From Bradyrhizobium sp. CCGB01 (GTDB lineage Bacteria > Pseudomonadota > Alphaproteobacteria > Rhizobiales > Xanthobacteraceae): a stretch of 64,000 bases of DNA. Below, piece by piece: positions 42,982 through 50,938 of this stretch. The notes below the pieces were generated by a model. That model made no database searches. It had not been told where the DNA came from and was given only the letters and a program-made list of their open reading frames with translations. Within the stretch, counting starts at the first letter, position 1, and each line of letters opens with the position of its first letter. The position numbers and the translations under genes are program-made. The stretch spans positions 806,001 to 870,000 of the forward strand of contig NZ_JANADK010000001.1 of the NCBI RefSeq assembly GCF_024199795.1, read 5' to 3'.

Positions 42982-44595
42982 TCACATCCGCAACAACGCC
43001 TGCCGATCGATCTTCCCCGTGCCCGTCTTCGGCAGCTCGTCGATGAAGATCACCTCGCGCGGATATTTGTAAGGAAGCAGCTTGCCCTTGACGTAATCCT
43101 GCAGCTTGCGCGTCGCTTCGCTCTGGTCGACAGCTCGTTGATTCATCACCACCACCGCCTTGAGCGTCATGCGCCGGTCCGGCAGCTCGGCGGCGAACAC
43201 GGCGCATTCGCGGATGTCGGGGTGGTCGGCGAGGCACAGCTCGACTTCGAGCGGATAGACCCATTGGCCTGATATCTTGATGAGGTCGTCGGCACGGCCG
43301 CGGAAGAAGTGGAAGCCGTCGGCATCGCGCACGAAACGGTCGCCGGTGTAGATCCAGCCGCCCTCGCGGATGGTCTCCGCGGATTTGTCGGGCCGGTTCC
43401 AGTACAGCGGCGTGTTGGAATCGCCGCGCACCCACAGGATGCCTTCCTCGTTGTCGCCGACCTCGCTTCCGTCCTTGTCGCGCAGCGCGACCTCGTAGCC
43501 GGGGACGCGCAGGCCGGCGGCGCCGAGCTTCTTCCGCTCGGGGCGGTTGGAGAGATAGATGTGCAGCACCTCGGTCGAGCCGAGGCCTTCGACGATCTCC
43601 AGGCCCGTGAGCGTCTTCCAGCCGTTGAAGACTTCGGCCGAGAGCACCTCGGCCGCCGAGAGCGACATCCGCAACGACGAGAAATCCGCCTTGTCGGCGC
43701 CTTCGGCCTTGGTCAGCGAGGTATAGAGCGTCGGCAGGCCGAAGAAGACCGTCGGCTTGTATTGTCCGATCGCGGCGAAGATCGCCGCGGGCCTGGGCTG
43801 TCCCGGCAGCAGCAGCGTCGCGGCACCCGCGGAGAACGGGAAGGTGACGGAGTTGCCGAAACCGTAGGCGAAGAAGATTTTAGGCACCGAGAAGCAGATG
43901 TCGCCGGGCGTCAGCTTCAACACGTTCTGCGCAAAGGCGGCATCGCTGTAGGCCATGTCGTGCTGGAGATGCACGATGCCCTTGGGCCGGCCGGTCGAGC
44001 CGGAAGAGTACATCCAGAACGCCATCTCGTCGCGATGCGTGTCCGTTTCAGCAAGCTCAGCCGGGAACTGCGCGAGCCAGCCTGGCGCCGCGATCGCCGC
44101 AGGCGCGGCGTGGTCGCGCGCTTCGCCGTTGACGACGATCAGCGTGCGCAGGCAGGTCGCCGCGCAGGCCTCCGCATTGAAGCGGGTCGCGAATTCGGCA
44201 TCCGCCACCGCAACGGCTGCGCCGGAATCGGCGAGATAGAATTGCAGCAGGTCCGGCGGCGTCAACGTGTTGATCAGAAGCGGCACGAAGCCGGCGCGGA
44301 CCGCGCCGAAGAATGCGGCCGGATAGGCCGGCGTGTCGTCGAGGAACAGCAGCACGCGGTCGCCGCGCTTCAGGCCGAGCGATGCGAAACCGTTGCCCCA
44401 GCGGCAAGCTTCCGCGCAAAGCTCGGCATAGGTCCGCGTGCCTGCCGGTCCGATCAGCGCGGGCTTGTCGCCAAGGCCCCTGGCGAGATTGTCGAACAGA
44501 ATGCGACAGGCATTGTAAATTTCCGGAACGGCAAAGCCGATCTCGTGGGCGCCCGGGCTGTCCGCGGGCACCTGATCGCGGATCTCGCTGCTCAT
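42982..44595 (-). CDS. Aryl-CoA ligase (benzoate-CoA ligase family)
   Basis: The 537-residue ANL enzyme has the P-loop MYSSGSTGRPKGIVH, the substrate/adenine motif GLGSTEVLHIYLSNRPE, GWIYTGDRF and the catalytic Lys in PKTGTGKIDRQAL. Length and motifs fit the benzoate-CoA ligase family. Given the salicylyl-CoA-hydroxylase-like partner and gentisate dioxygenase, salicylate (2-hydroxybenzoate) or a similar ring acid is the likely substrate. It overlaps the hydroxylase gene by 4 nt (ATGA), so the two are coupled. Confidence 0.85.
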   Translation of the reverse strand: MSSEIRDQVPADSPGAHEIGFAVPEIYNACRILFDNLARGLGDKPALIGPAGTRTYAELCAEACRWGNGFASLGLKRGDRVLLFLDDTPAYPAAFFGAVRAGFVPLLINTLTPPDLLQFYLADSGAAVAVADAEFATRFNAEACAATCLRTLIVVNGEARDHAAPAAIAAPGWLAQFPAELAETDTHRDEMAFWMYSSGSTGRPKGIVHLQHDMAYSDAAFAQNVLKLTPGDICFSVPKIFFAYGFGNSVTFPFSAGAATLLLPGQPRPAAIFAAIGQYKPTVFFGLPTLYTSLTKAEGADKADFSSLRMSLSAAEVLSAEVFNGWKTLTGLEIVEGLGSTEVLHIYLSNRPERKKLGAAGLRVPGYEVALRDKDGSEVGDNEEGILWVRGDSNTPLYWNRPDKSAETIREGGWIYTGDRFVRDADGFHFFRGRADDLIKISGQWVYPLEVELCLADHPDIRECAVFAAELPDRRMTLKAVVVMNQRAVDQSEATRKLQDYVKGKLLPYKYPREVIFIDELPKTGTGKIDRQALLRM

Positions 44596-45731
44596 GCGGC
44601 ATCTCCGCCGTTCTTCTCGGCCTCATAGCGCGTCATGAAGGCGGGCGACATCGCGCGCAGCCGGGAATCGTCGATGCGGCCGGAGCGGGTGATGTAGCTG
44701 TAGGCGAAGTCCATCAGGCCGAGCTGCATGTGCTGGGCAAAGTGCTCGTACCAGAAGGCCGAGGTGCGCGCGGCATTGACGAGCTTCTGCACCACCGGCT
44801 TGCGTGCGGCCTGGTAGCGGTGCAGCGCGGTCGAAAGATGCGCGTCCGATTCCAGCGCCTTGACCAGCGCAATGGCGTCTTCGATCGCGAGCCGCGTTCC
44901 CGAGCCGATGGAGAAATGCGCCGAGTGCAGGGCGTCGCCGACCAGCACCATGTTCTTGAACGACCAGTGCTCGTTCCAGACCCAGGGAAAATTGCGCCAG
45001 ACCGACTTGTTGGAAACCAGGCAGTGGCCGCCCAGCGTGTCGGCAAAGACCTCCTCGCAGACGCCCTTGGACTGCTCGGCATCCTTGTAGGCGAAGCCAT
45101 AGGCCTGCCATGTCGCGAGGTCGCATTCGACCAGGAAGGTGCTCATGGTCGGCGAGTAGCGGTAGTGATGGGCGTTGAAGGCGCCGCGGTCGGTCTTCAC
45201 GAAAGTCTGCGACAGCGTATCGAAGCGCTTCGAGGTGCCGTACCAGACGAACTTGTTGGCGGAATAGGACAGCGAGGTGCCGAAATCGCCTTCGAAGGCG
45301 CGCCGCACCAGCGAATTCAGCCCGTCGGCGGCCACGATCAGATCGTGGCCGTTGAGCTGGTCGATGGCGTGGATCTGCGTATCGAAGCGCGGCGTGACGC
45401 CGGCATCCAGCGCGCGCCGCTGGAGGAACTGCAAGAGCTCCAGCCTGCCGATCGAGGAGAAGCCGACCCCGTCGATGGCGACGCTGTCGCCATGAATGTT
45501 GAGCGTGATGTTCTCCCAGCTCTCCATATGCGGCGCGATCGCATCGACCGTTTCGGGGTCGTCGGCGCGCAGGAATTCCAGGGCCTGATCGGAGAACACG
45601 ACGCCAAAGCCCCAGGTCGCGTCGGCCGGGTTCTGTTCGAACAGGTCGACTTGATCCTCGGGGTGACGCTTCTTCCAGAGATAGGCGAAGTACAGGCCAC
45701 CGGGCCCCCCGCCAATCACGGCGATCCGCAA
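44592..45731 (-). CDS. FAD-dependent aryl-CoA monooxygenase, salicylyl-CoA 5-hydroxylase-like
   Basis: The 379-residue flavoprotein starts at TTG with AGGGAGG upstream. The FAD motif is IAVIGGGPGGLYFAYLWKKR, and WGFGVVFSDQALEFL after it is the hallmark of the salicylyl-CoA 5-hydroxylase/anthraniloyl-CoA monooxygenase family. DALHSAHFSIGSGTRLAIED is the second FAD site. It would hydroxylate the CoA-bound ring so that thioester loss gives gentisate. No thioesterase is seen beside it. The substrate (salicylyl versus anthraniloyl) is inferred from the gentisate dioxygenase. Confidence 0.8.
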   Translation of the reverse strand: MRIAVIGGGPGGLYFAYLWKKRHPEDQVDLFEQNPADATWGFGVVFSDQALEFLRADDPETVDAIAPHMESWENITLNIHGDSVAIDGVGFSSIGRLELLQFLQRRALDAGVTPRFDTQIHAIDQLNGHDLIVAADGLNSLVRRAFEGDFGTSLSYSANKFVWYGTSKRFDTLSQTFVKTDRGAFNAHHYRYSPTMSTFLVECDLATWQAYGFAYKDAEQSKGVCEEVFADTLGGHCLVSNKSVWRNFPWVWNEHWSFKNMVLVGDALHSAHFSIGSGTRLAIEDAIALVKALESDAHLSTALHRYQAARKPVVQKLVNAARTSAFWYEHFAQHMQLGLMDFAYSYITRSGRIDDSRLRAMSPAFMTRYEAEKNGGDAA

Positions 45732-45745
45732 CGTCTGCCTCCCTA

Positions 45746-45770
45746 ATTGACAGTATACTTACTATCTAGG
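45746..45770. promoter_or_regulatory. Shared 25-bp element B, candidate MarR operator
   Basis: ATTGACAGTATACTTACT followed by ATCTAGG, 15 nt before the hydroxylase TTG. It differs from 41527-41551 at two positions. GACAGTA-TACT-TACTATC forms an imperfect dyad (6 of 7 arm positions), the usual size of a MarR site. It overlaps the probable -10 box, TATACT on the minus strand, as expected for a repressor. Confidence 0.72.
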
Positions 45771-45840
45771 GCTAGACTAATGTGCTCCGGCCTTCCACGC
45801 CAGCGGAATTATCGAAGGCGAGGCGCATCGAAGCTTGGGC

Positions 45841-45867
45841 CCGGACACGCGTCTGGCGCATGTCCGG
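45841..45867. repeat. Hairpin, possible transcript end
   Basis: CCGGACACGCG-TCTGG-CGCATGTCCGG: an 11-nt stem with one mismatch and a 5-nt loop, downstream of the small Cys-protein gene (minus strand). No T-run follows, so a Rho-independent terminator is not certain. Confidence 0.4.
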
Positions 45868-45921
45868 AGCAGTGACGCTGCCAAGAATAACCAAACCGCG
45901 CCGGCTTGGCCATCCGCACCG

Positions 45922-46137
45922 TCAGACGCAGCGCTTCACGTAGACCCCGTTCACCAGCACCCTGGTACAGCGAACCGCGGGAACCGGCTTGCGGACCACG
46001 ACGGCCGCATTCGGTCCGGCGCAACCGGCACGATAGACGCCGCGAGCGCACACCACTGCATTGGCGTCGGTCGCTTCAAACGTCATGGTTGCGGCGAAGG
46101 CGAAGAGAGCAGAAGCGACGAGCAGCAATGAACGCAT
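45922..46137 (-). CDS. Small secreted Cys protein
   Basis: The 71-residue protein has a signal peptide (MRSLLLVASALFAFAATMTF, cleavage near DANA). The mature part, VVCARGVYRAGCAGPNAAVV and VRCTRVLVNGVYVKRCV, has four cysteines likely to pair in the periplasm. Short proteins of this pattern are frequent in this group of bacteria, but I know no function for them. Confidence 0.75.
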   Translation of the reverse strand: MRSLLLVASALFAFAATMTFEATDANAVVCARGVYRAGCAGPNAAVVVRKPVPAVRCTRVLVNGVYVKRCV

Positions 46138-46267
46138 GTCTTCCTCCCGGCTTGTCGTGATTGAAATCGGATGTTCGCAACAGATATGTCGCGGCAGGCG
46201 CGCGAAATTTCATTCGCGTGCGTTGCGAGATTTTGATGCGCGCTCTGGCGCGTAGCCCCGCGCTGCC

Positions 46268-47074
46268 TTATCGCGCAGCGAACGGTGCCAGCACGTCCTT
46301 GCACGCGGGCGACAGCGAGGCGGCATTGCTGGCGACGCATTGCACGATGCGGCCGCCGCCGGGCGCGACGCCGGCGCAGAGCGTGCGGATGTCGGCGCCG
46401 CAGGCGGACCGGACGATGAACAGCTCTTCGCGCGGCCGCAGCGGGCGCAGCACGATGACAGCCGGCGCGGCCGCCGGTGCTGCGGCCGCAGGAGCCGCCC
46501 CTGCGGGCGCTGTTGCCGCTGCCGCGCTGCCACCGCCGGCCGCGGCGGTCACGGCCTTCTCGCAGGCCGGCGAAACCTTTGCCTTGTTCTTCTCCAGGCA
46601 TTCGAGGGCGGGGGCGCCGCCCGGCGGCACGCTGGCGCACACCTTGGGATAATCGGCGCGGCACGCGCTCTTGACCGCGGCGATCTGCGCGCTGCTCGGC
46701 TGCTTGGCGGCAGCGGCCTTCGGAGCGGCAGCAGCCGGCTTCGGCTGGGCGACCGGCGCAGCTTCCGTCTTGGCCGGTTCAGATTTGGCGGGCGCAGCTT
46801 CAGTCTTCGGCGCCGCAGCGGGCTCGACCGCGCGAACCGCGGTCTGGCATCCCGAGGACAGGCTGGACATGTTCTTCTGGAGACATTGATACGCTTCCAC
46901 GCCGCCGGGCGTGACGCTCGAGCAGTGCGCCATGAAGTCCGAGCGGCATGCGGAGCGGATGGCGCTCTTCTGGGCCTCGGTCGGGGATTGCGCGGATGCG
47001 CCTGTTGCAGTTGCGAACAGCGCCGCTGCCAACAACGCGCCACGTGTCGATGCATGTTTCAAAATGTTGAGCAT
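46268..47074 (-). CDS. Secreted protein with three GLG1-type cysteine-rich repeats
   Basis: The 268-residue protein from the ATG at 47074 (signal peptide LLAAALFATATGASA) has three repeats of the form C-x10-12-C...PGG...C...C: ACRSDFMAHCSSVTPGG, ACRADYPKVCASVPPGG and ACGADIRTLCAGVAPGG. Each is followed by a further Cys pair, separated by Ala/Pro/Lys-rich linkers. This matches the GLG1 cysteine-rich repeat, best known from Golgi protein 1 and from bacterial secreted proteins of unknown role. The linkers read like flexible spacers. The mature protein is probably disulphide-bonded and periplasmic. Confidence 0.85.
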   Translation of the reverse strand: MLNILKHASTRGALLAAALFATATGASAQSPTEAQKSAIRSACRSDFMAHCSSVTPGGVEAYQCLQKNMSSLSSGCQTAVRAVEPAAAPKTEAAPAKSEPAKTEAAPVAQPKPAAAAPKAAAAKQPSSAQIAAVKSACRADYPKVCASVPPGGAPALECLEKNKAKVSPACEKAVTAAAGGGSAAAATAPAGAAPAAAAPAAAPAVIVLRPLRPREELFIVRSACGADIRTLCAGVAPGGGRIVQCVASNAASLSPACKDVLAPFAAR

Positions 47075-47310
47075 TTGGGTTGAATTCCTGCCCTGTCGGT
47101 AACGCCGACGATTTTTCAAATGTGATGCAAGCAATCGTCGCGGGTGATGCCGCGTGCAGCATCATTGGCCGCTTCGACCTCTACCGCAAGTAGATAATAC
47201 CGTGCCAATTGCGACGTAACCAGAGCATCATCCCGAAAATTGTGCAGCGGTTTTCCCTCGCGCAAACGCGGCACGCGTTTGCGCGAAGATCATGCTCAAA
47301 TGCTACGTCG

Positions 47311-48306
47311 TCAGAGCTTCACCATGCGCTTGCCGCGGTTCTCTCCCGCCAGCAATCCGATCAGCGCCTTCGGCGTGTTCTGCAATCCGTCGATGATGTC
47401 TTCCTGCACCTTCAGCTTGCCGGATTTCACCCAGCCTTGCAGCTCGGCGAGCGCGCGCTGGCTCTCCTTCATGTAGTCCATCACGATGAAGCCCTGCATG
47501 ACGAGCCGCTTCACCACGATCAGGCCGGGCACGCCGCGCGGGCCGTGCGCGGAGGGCGCACCGTCATATTGCGAGATCGCACCGCAGCAGGCGATGCGGC
47601 CGTAATTGTTCATCTGCGGCAGGCAGGCTTCGAGAATGTCGCCGCCGACATTGTCGAAATAGACGTCGATGCCCTTGGGCGCCGCGGCGCGCAGGGCCTT
47701 GAATACCGCACCGTCCTTGTAGTCGACCGCGGCATCGAAGCCGAGTTCGGAGGTCAGCCAGTTGCACTTGTCGGCGCCACCGGCGATGCCGACCACGCGA
47801 CATCCCCTGATCTTGGCGATCTGCCCGACGATCGAGCCGACCGAGCCCGCGGAGACCACGACCGTCTCGCCCTCCTTCGGCTTGCCGACCTCGAGCAGGC
47901 CGAAATAGGCGGTGAGGCCGGCGATGCCGAACACGCTGAGCAGATGCGTCATCGGTTCGAGCTTAGGCATTTTCGTCAAATGCTTTGCGGGCACCGCGGC
48001 ATATTCCTGCCAGCCGGTGTCGCCGAACACGATGTCGCCGGCAGCTAACCCCGGCGCCTTCGAGCTGACGACCTCGGCGATGGCGCCGCCGGCCATCACG
48101 CTGTTGGCCTCGACCGCGGAACGATAGGTCGCGCCATGCATCCAGGCACGGTTGGCGGCGTCGAGCGAGATGTAACGCACATGCAGCAAGGCCTCGCCGT
48201 CCTTCGGCTCAGGCATCGCGCCCTCCACCATCTTGAAGTGCTCGGGGCCAAGTTTGCCACTGGGCTTTTCCACCAGAAGAATCTGGCGATTGATGCTGCC
48301 GCTCAT
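47311..48306 (-). CDS. NADP-dependent zinc-independent MDR oxidoreductase (CurA-like)
   Basis: The 331-residue protein starts MSGSINRQILLVEKPSGK at 48306 with GAGG upstream. It has the MDR pattern WQEYAAVPAKHLTKM, the nucleotide motif VSAGSVGSIVGQIAK and NVGGDILEACLPQMNN. It lacks the zinc ligands of alcohol dehydrogenase, as in CurA and leukotriene B4 dehydrogenase-type 2-enal reductases. The substrate may be an alpha,beta-unsaturated carbonyl. It stands alone, divergent from the symporter. Confidence 0.88.
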   Translation of the reverse strand: MSGSINRQILLVEKPSGKLGPEHFKMVEGAMPEPKDGEALLHVRYISLDAANRAWMHGATYRSAVEANSVMAGGAIAEVVSSKAPGLAAGDIVFGDTGWQEYAAVPAKHLTKMPKLEPMTHLLSVFGIAGLTAYFGLLEVGKPKEGETVVVSAGSVGSIVGQIAKIRGCRVVGIAGGADKCNWLTSELGFDAAVDYKDGAVFKALRAAAPKGIDVYFDNVGGDILEACLPQMNNYGRIACCGAISQYDGAPSAHGPRGVPGLIVVKRLVMQGFIVMDYMKESQRALAELQGWVKSGKLKVQEDIIDGLQNTPKALIGLLAGENRGKRMVKL

Positions 48307-48421
48307 GACGTTTCCTCCTCGTTTGTTTGACAATTATTGATGCAGGTGCCGCAAACAAAACGTGCAAGCCGCATTCGTTGTGCGCTGCATGAAGGCTAGA
48401 TCTTGCGCCTGTGTTTCGCAA

Positions 48422-48463
48422 CGGGAACATCCCGCAACACGAATGCTCGCGAAGCGTGTTGCG
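48422..48463. promoter_or_regulatory. Double hairpin in the leader of the symporter gene
   Basis: Hairpin 1 is CGGGA-ACA-TCCCG (48422-48434). Hairpin 2 is CGCAACACG (48433-48441) with CGTGTTGCG (48455-48463) and a 13-nt loop. They share CG at 48433-48434, so they may exclude each other. They lie 53 nt before the ATG of the symporter and could be a regulatory leader or operator. Confidence 0.4.
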
Positions 48464-48515
48464 TCGCTGTCATATCTGCGACATCATGAAGCGGCCGGTA
48501 GTGTGGGGGTCTTCA

Positions 48516-49811
48516 ATGTCGAACAGGTTCACGCAATACATTCTGGCCGCGATGGTGCTGGGCATCGTCATGGGGGCGGCGATCTTCAACTTCCTGCCCG
48601 ACACGCGCGCCGAATGGGCGTCCTCCATCAACCTGATCGCCATGATGTTCCTGCGCCTGATCAAGATGATCATCGCGCCGCTGGTGTTCGCGACCCTGGT
48701 CGGCGGCATCGCGCATATGGGAAGCGGTTCGCGGCTTGGGCGCATCTTCGCCAAGACCATGGGCTGGTTCGTCAGCGCCTCTTTCGTGTCGCTGCTGCTC
48801 GGCCTCGTGATGGTCAATCTGCTCCAGCCCGGCGCGAACTTCCCCGGCACGCTGCCTCAGGCGGGGCAATCGACGGGACTGCCGGTCTCGGCCTTCTCGA
48901 TCGAGAAATTCCTCACCCATCTGATCCCGACCTCGATCGCGGACGCGATGGCGCAGAACGAGATCCTCCAGATCGTGATCTTCGCCGTGTTCTTCTCGGT
49001 GGCGATGGGCTCGATGCCCGAACGTTCCAAGCCGATCCTGGCGATGATCGACGATGTCGCCCACATCATGCTCAAGGTGACGAGCTATGTGATGCTGTTC
49101 GCGCCGCTGGCGGTGTGGGCCGCCATCACCGCCACCGTGGCCAAGAACGGCCTCGGTGTGCTGTGGAAGCTCGTCGTCTTCATGGGCGGCTTCTATCTCG
49201 CGCTTGCGATCCTGTGGATCATCCTGATGGTCGTCGGCTTCGTCGTGATCGGGCCGCGTTACAGCCATCTCCTGCGGCTGATCCGCGAGCCGCTGATGAT
49301 CGCGTTCTCTACCGCGAGCTCGGAGGCCGCCTACCCGAAGACGCTGGAGGGACTGACGAAGTTCGGCGCCTCGTCGCGGATCTCGAGCTTCGTGCTGCCG
49401 CTCGGCTATTCCTTCAACCTCGACGGCACGATGATGTATTGCACCTTCGCGAGCATCTTCATCGCGCAGACCTATCACATCGAGATGTCGCTCGCGACGC
49501 AGCTTGCGATGCTCGCGACCCTGATGATCACCTCCAAGGGCGTTGCCGGCGTGCCGCGCGCCTCCCTCGTGGTGATCGCCTCGACGCTGTCGCAGTTCGG
49601 CATCCCCGAGGCGGGCCTGCTGATGATCATGGGCATCGACACCTTCCTCGACATGGGACGCAGCGCCACCAACGTGATCGGCAACTCGCTCGCGACCGCA
49701 GTGGTCGCGAAGTGGGAAGGCGAGCTCGGGCCCGAGCACGAGCTTGGCCCTGGCGAAGCGTCGACGCCGGACATGGTGCCGGGCGAAGTGCCCGCGATGG
49801 CCGGCCATTGA
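48516..49811 (+). CDS. Dicarboxylate/amino acid:cation symporter (DAACS family)
   Basis: The 431-residue protein from the ATG at 48516 has eight or more membrane segments and the DAACS motifs. MMFLRLIKMIIAPLVFATLV, the Ser-rich loop STASSEAAYPKTLEGLTKFG and the substrate/sodium motif LPLGYSFNLDGTMMYCTFAS are all in the usual order. The family carries C4-dicarboxylates (DctA) or glutamate (GltP) with Na+ or H+. It is followed after 12 nt by a GltI-like binding protein, an unusual partner for a secondary carrier (see findings). The C-terminal 30 residues are Glu/Pro-rich and variable. Confidence 0.92.
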   Translation: MSNRFTQYILAAMVLGIVMGAAIFNFLPDTRAEWASSINLIAMMFLRLIKMIIAPLVFATLVGGIAHMGSGSRLGRIFAKTMGWFVSASFVSLLLGLVMVNLLQPGANFPGTLPQAGQSTGLPVSAFSIEKFLTHLIPTSIADAMAQNEILQIVIFAVFFSVAMGSMPERSKPILAMIDDVAHIMLKVTSYVMLFAPLAVWAAITATVAKNGLGVLWKLVVFMGGFYLALAILWIILMVVGFVVIGPRYSHLLRLIREPLMIAFSTASSEAAYPKTLEGLTKFGASSRISSFVLPLGYSFNLDGTMMYCTFASIFIAQTYHIEMSLATQLAMLATLMITSKGVAGVPRASLVVIASTLSQFGIPEAGLLMIMGIDTFLDMGRSATNVIGNSLATAVVAKWEGELGPEHELGPGEASTPDMVPGEVPAMAGH

Positions 49812-49823
49812 CGGAGGTGCATC

Positions 49824-50741
49824 ATGCGCCTTTCAACGGCGATATCGGGCGGCCTGTTGCTGGCGGCGTGTCTGCTGGTAACCGGCGCTTCCGCTCAGAC
49901 TGGTAGCGAGGGGCTTAGCCCAACGCTGTCGGCCATCAAGAGCAGACACACCGTGCGGCTCGGCTACCGCGAAAGCTCGCCGCCGTTCTCCTTCCTCGAC
50001 CAGTCGGGTCGCCCGATCGGCTACAGCCTCGAGCTCTGCGAGGCCATCGTCGAGGAGATCGGCGTCGAGGTCGACGACCCCAATCTGAAGATCGACTACG
50101 TCAAGGTCACCTCGGACGACCGCATCGACGCCGTGCTGCAGAACAAGATCGACCTCGAATGCGGCTCGACCACCGCCAATGCCGAGCGCGGCAAGCGCGT
50201 CGCGTTCTCGCCGCTGATATTCGTCGCCGGCACCAAGCTGATGGTGCCGAAGGCGTCGAAAGTCCAGTCGTTGACCGATTTGAAGGGTAAGACCGTGGTG
50301 GTGACGAAGGGCACCACCAACGAGCAGGCGATCCAGGCTGCCGACAAGAAGTCATCGCTGGGGCTGAACATCGTTGCCTCGCCCGACCACGAGCAGTCGT
50401 ACCAGATGCTCGCCGACGGCAAGGCCGATGCGTTCGCGACCGACGACATCCTGCTCTCCGGCCTGATCGCGCGCCACAAGGCGCAGGACAAGTTCCGCGT
50501 CACCGGCGACTATCTGTCCTACGACCCCTACGGCATCATGTTCAGGAAGGGCGAGCCGCAACTCTCTGCGGTGGTCGACCGCACCTTCCGCAAGCTCGGC
50601 TCCAACCAGGACCTCATCCCGCTCTACAACAAATGGTTCATCGCGCGGCTTCCGACCGGCGAACGCCTGAACGTGCCGATCTCGCTGCAGCTGGAAGAGG
50701 CTTTCAAGGCCATGGACGATTCCGCGAGCGCGAATAATTGA
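49824..50741 (+). CDS. GltI-like (glutamate/aspartate type) solute-binding protein
   Basis: The 305-residue type II periplasmic binding protein has a signal peptide. The mature part contains VRLGYRESSPPFSFLDQSGR, DLECGSTTANAERGKRVAFS, FVAGTKLMVPK and VVVTKGTTNEQ, the blocks of GltI (glutamate/aspartate binding protein of ABC type 3). No ABC permease or ATPase is adjacent; the only partner is the DAACS symporter 12 nt upstream. GGAGG sits between the genes, so they are probably one transcript. It may also serve an ABC transporter encoded elsewhere. Confidence 0.87.
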   Translation: MRLSTAISGGLLLAACLLVTGASAQTGSEGLSPTLSAIKSRHTVRLGYRESSPPFSFLDQSGRPIGYSLELCEAIVEEIGVEVDDPNLKIDYVKVTSDDRIDAVLQNKIDLECGSTTANAERGKRVAFSPLIFVAGTKLMVPKASKVQSLTDLKGKTVVVTKGTTNEQAIQAADKKSSLGLNIVASPDHEQSYQMLADGKADAFATDDILLSGLIARHKAQDKFRVTGDYLSYDPYGIMFRKGEPQLSAVVDRTFRKLGSNQDLIPLYNKWFIARLPTGERLNVPISLQLEEAFKAMDDSASANN

Positions 50742-50758
50742 GCCGCGAGTTTGGTGCA

Positions 50759-50918
50759 CCCTCTCCCCCTTGTGGGAGAGGGTGGCTTCGCGAAAGCGAA
50801 GCCGGGTGAGGGGTATCTATCCCCACGAGCAGTCTTGCGAGTGGAGAGAACCCCTCATCCGGCGCCATAGCCGAAGCTTTCGCTTCGGCGTTCTTAAGAA
50901 CCCACAAGGGGAGAAGGA
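50759..50918. repeat. Intergenic inverted repeat, family D
   Basis: CCCTCTCCCCCTTGTGGGAG...GTGAGGGG, mirrored by CCCCTCATCCGGC...AACCCACAAGGGGAGAAGG. The centre has several GCTTCGC / GCGAAAGC stems. It lies in a convergent gap. Confidence 0.87.
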
Positions 50919-50938
50919 TTGCACCGCGCACTTGGCGC

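Noticed and set aside
48362..49906. Second plus-strand frame through the symporter gene
   Set aside because: The other frame encodes the conserved DAACS motifs and membrane helices; this one is Arg/Ala/Asp-rich with no domain.
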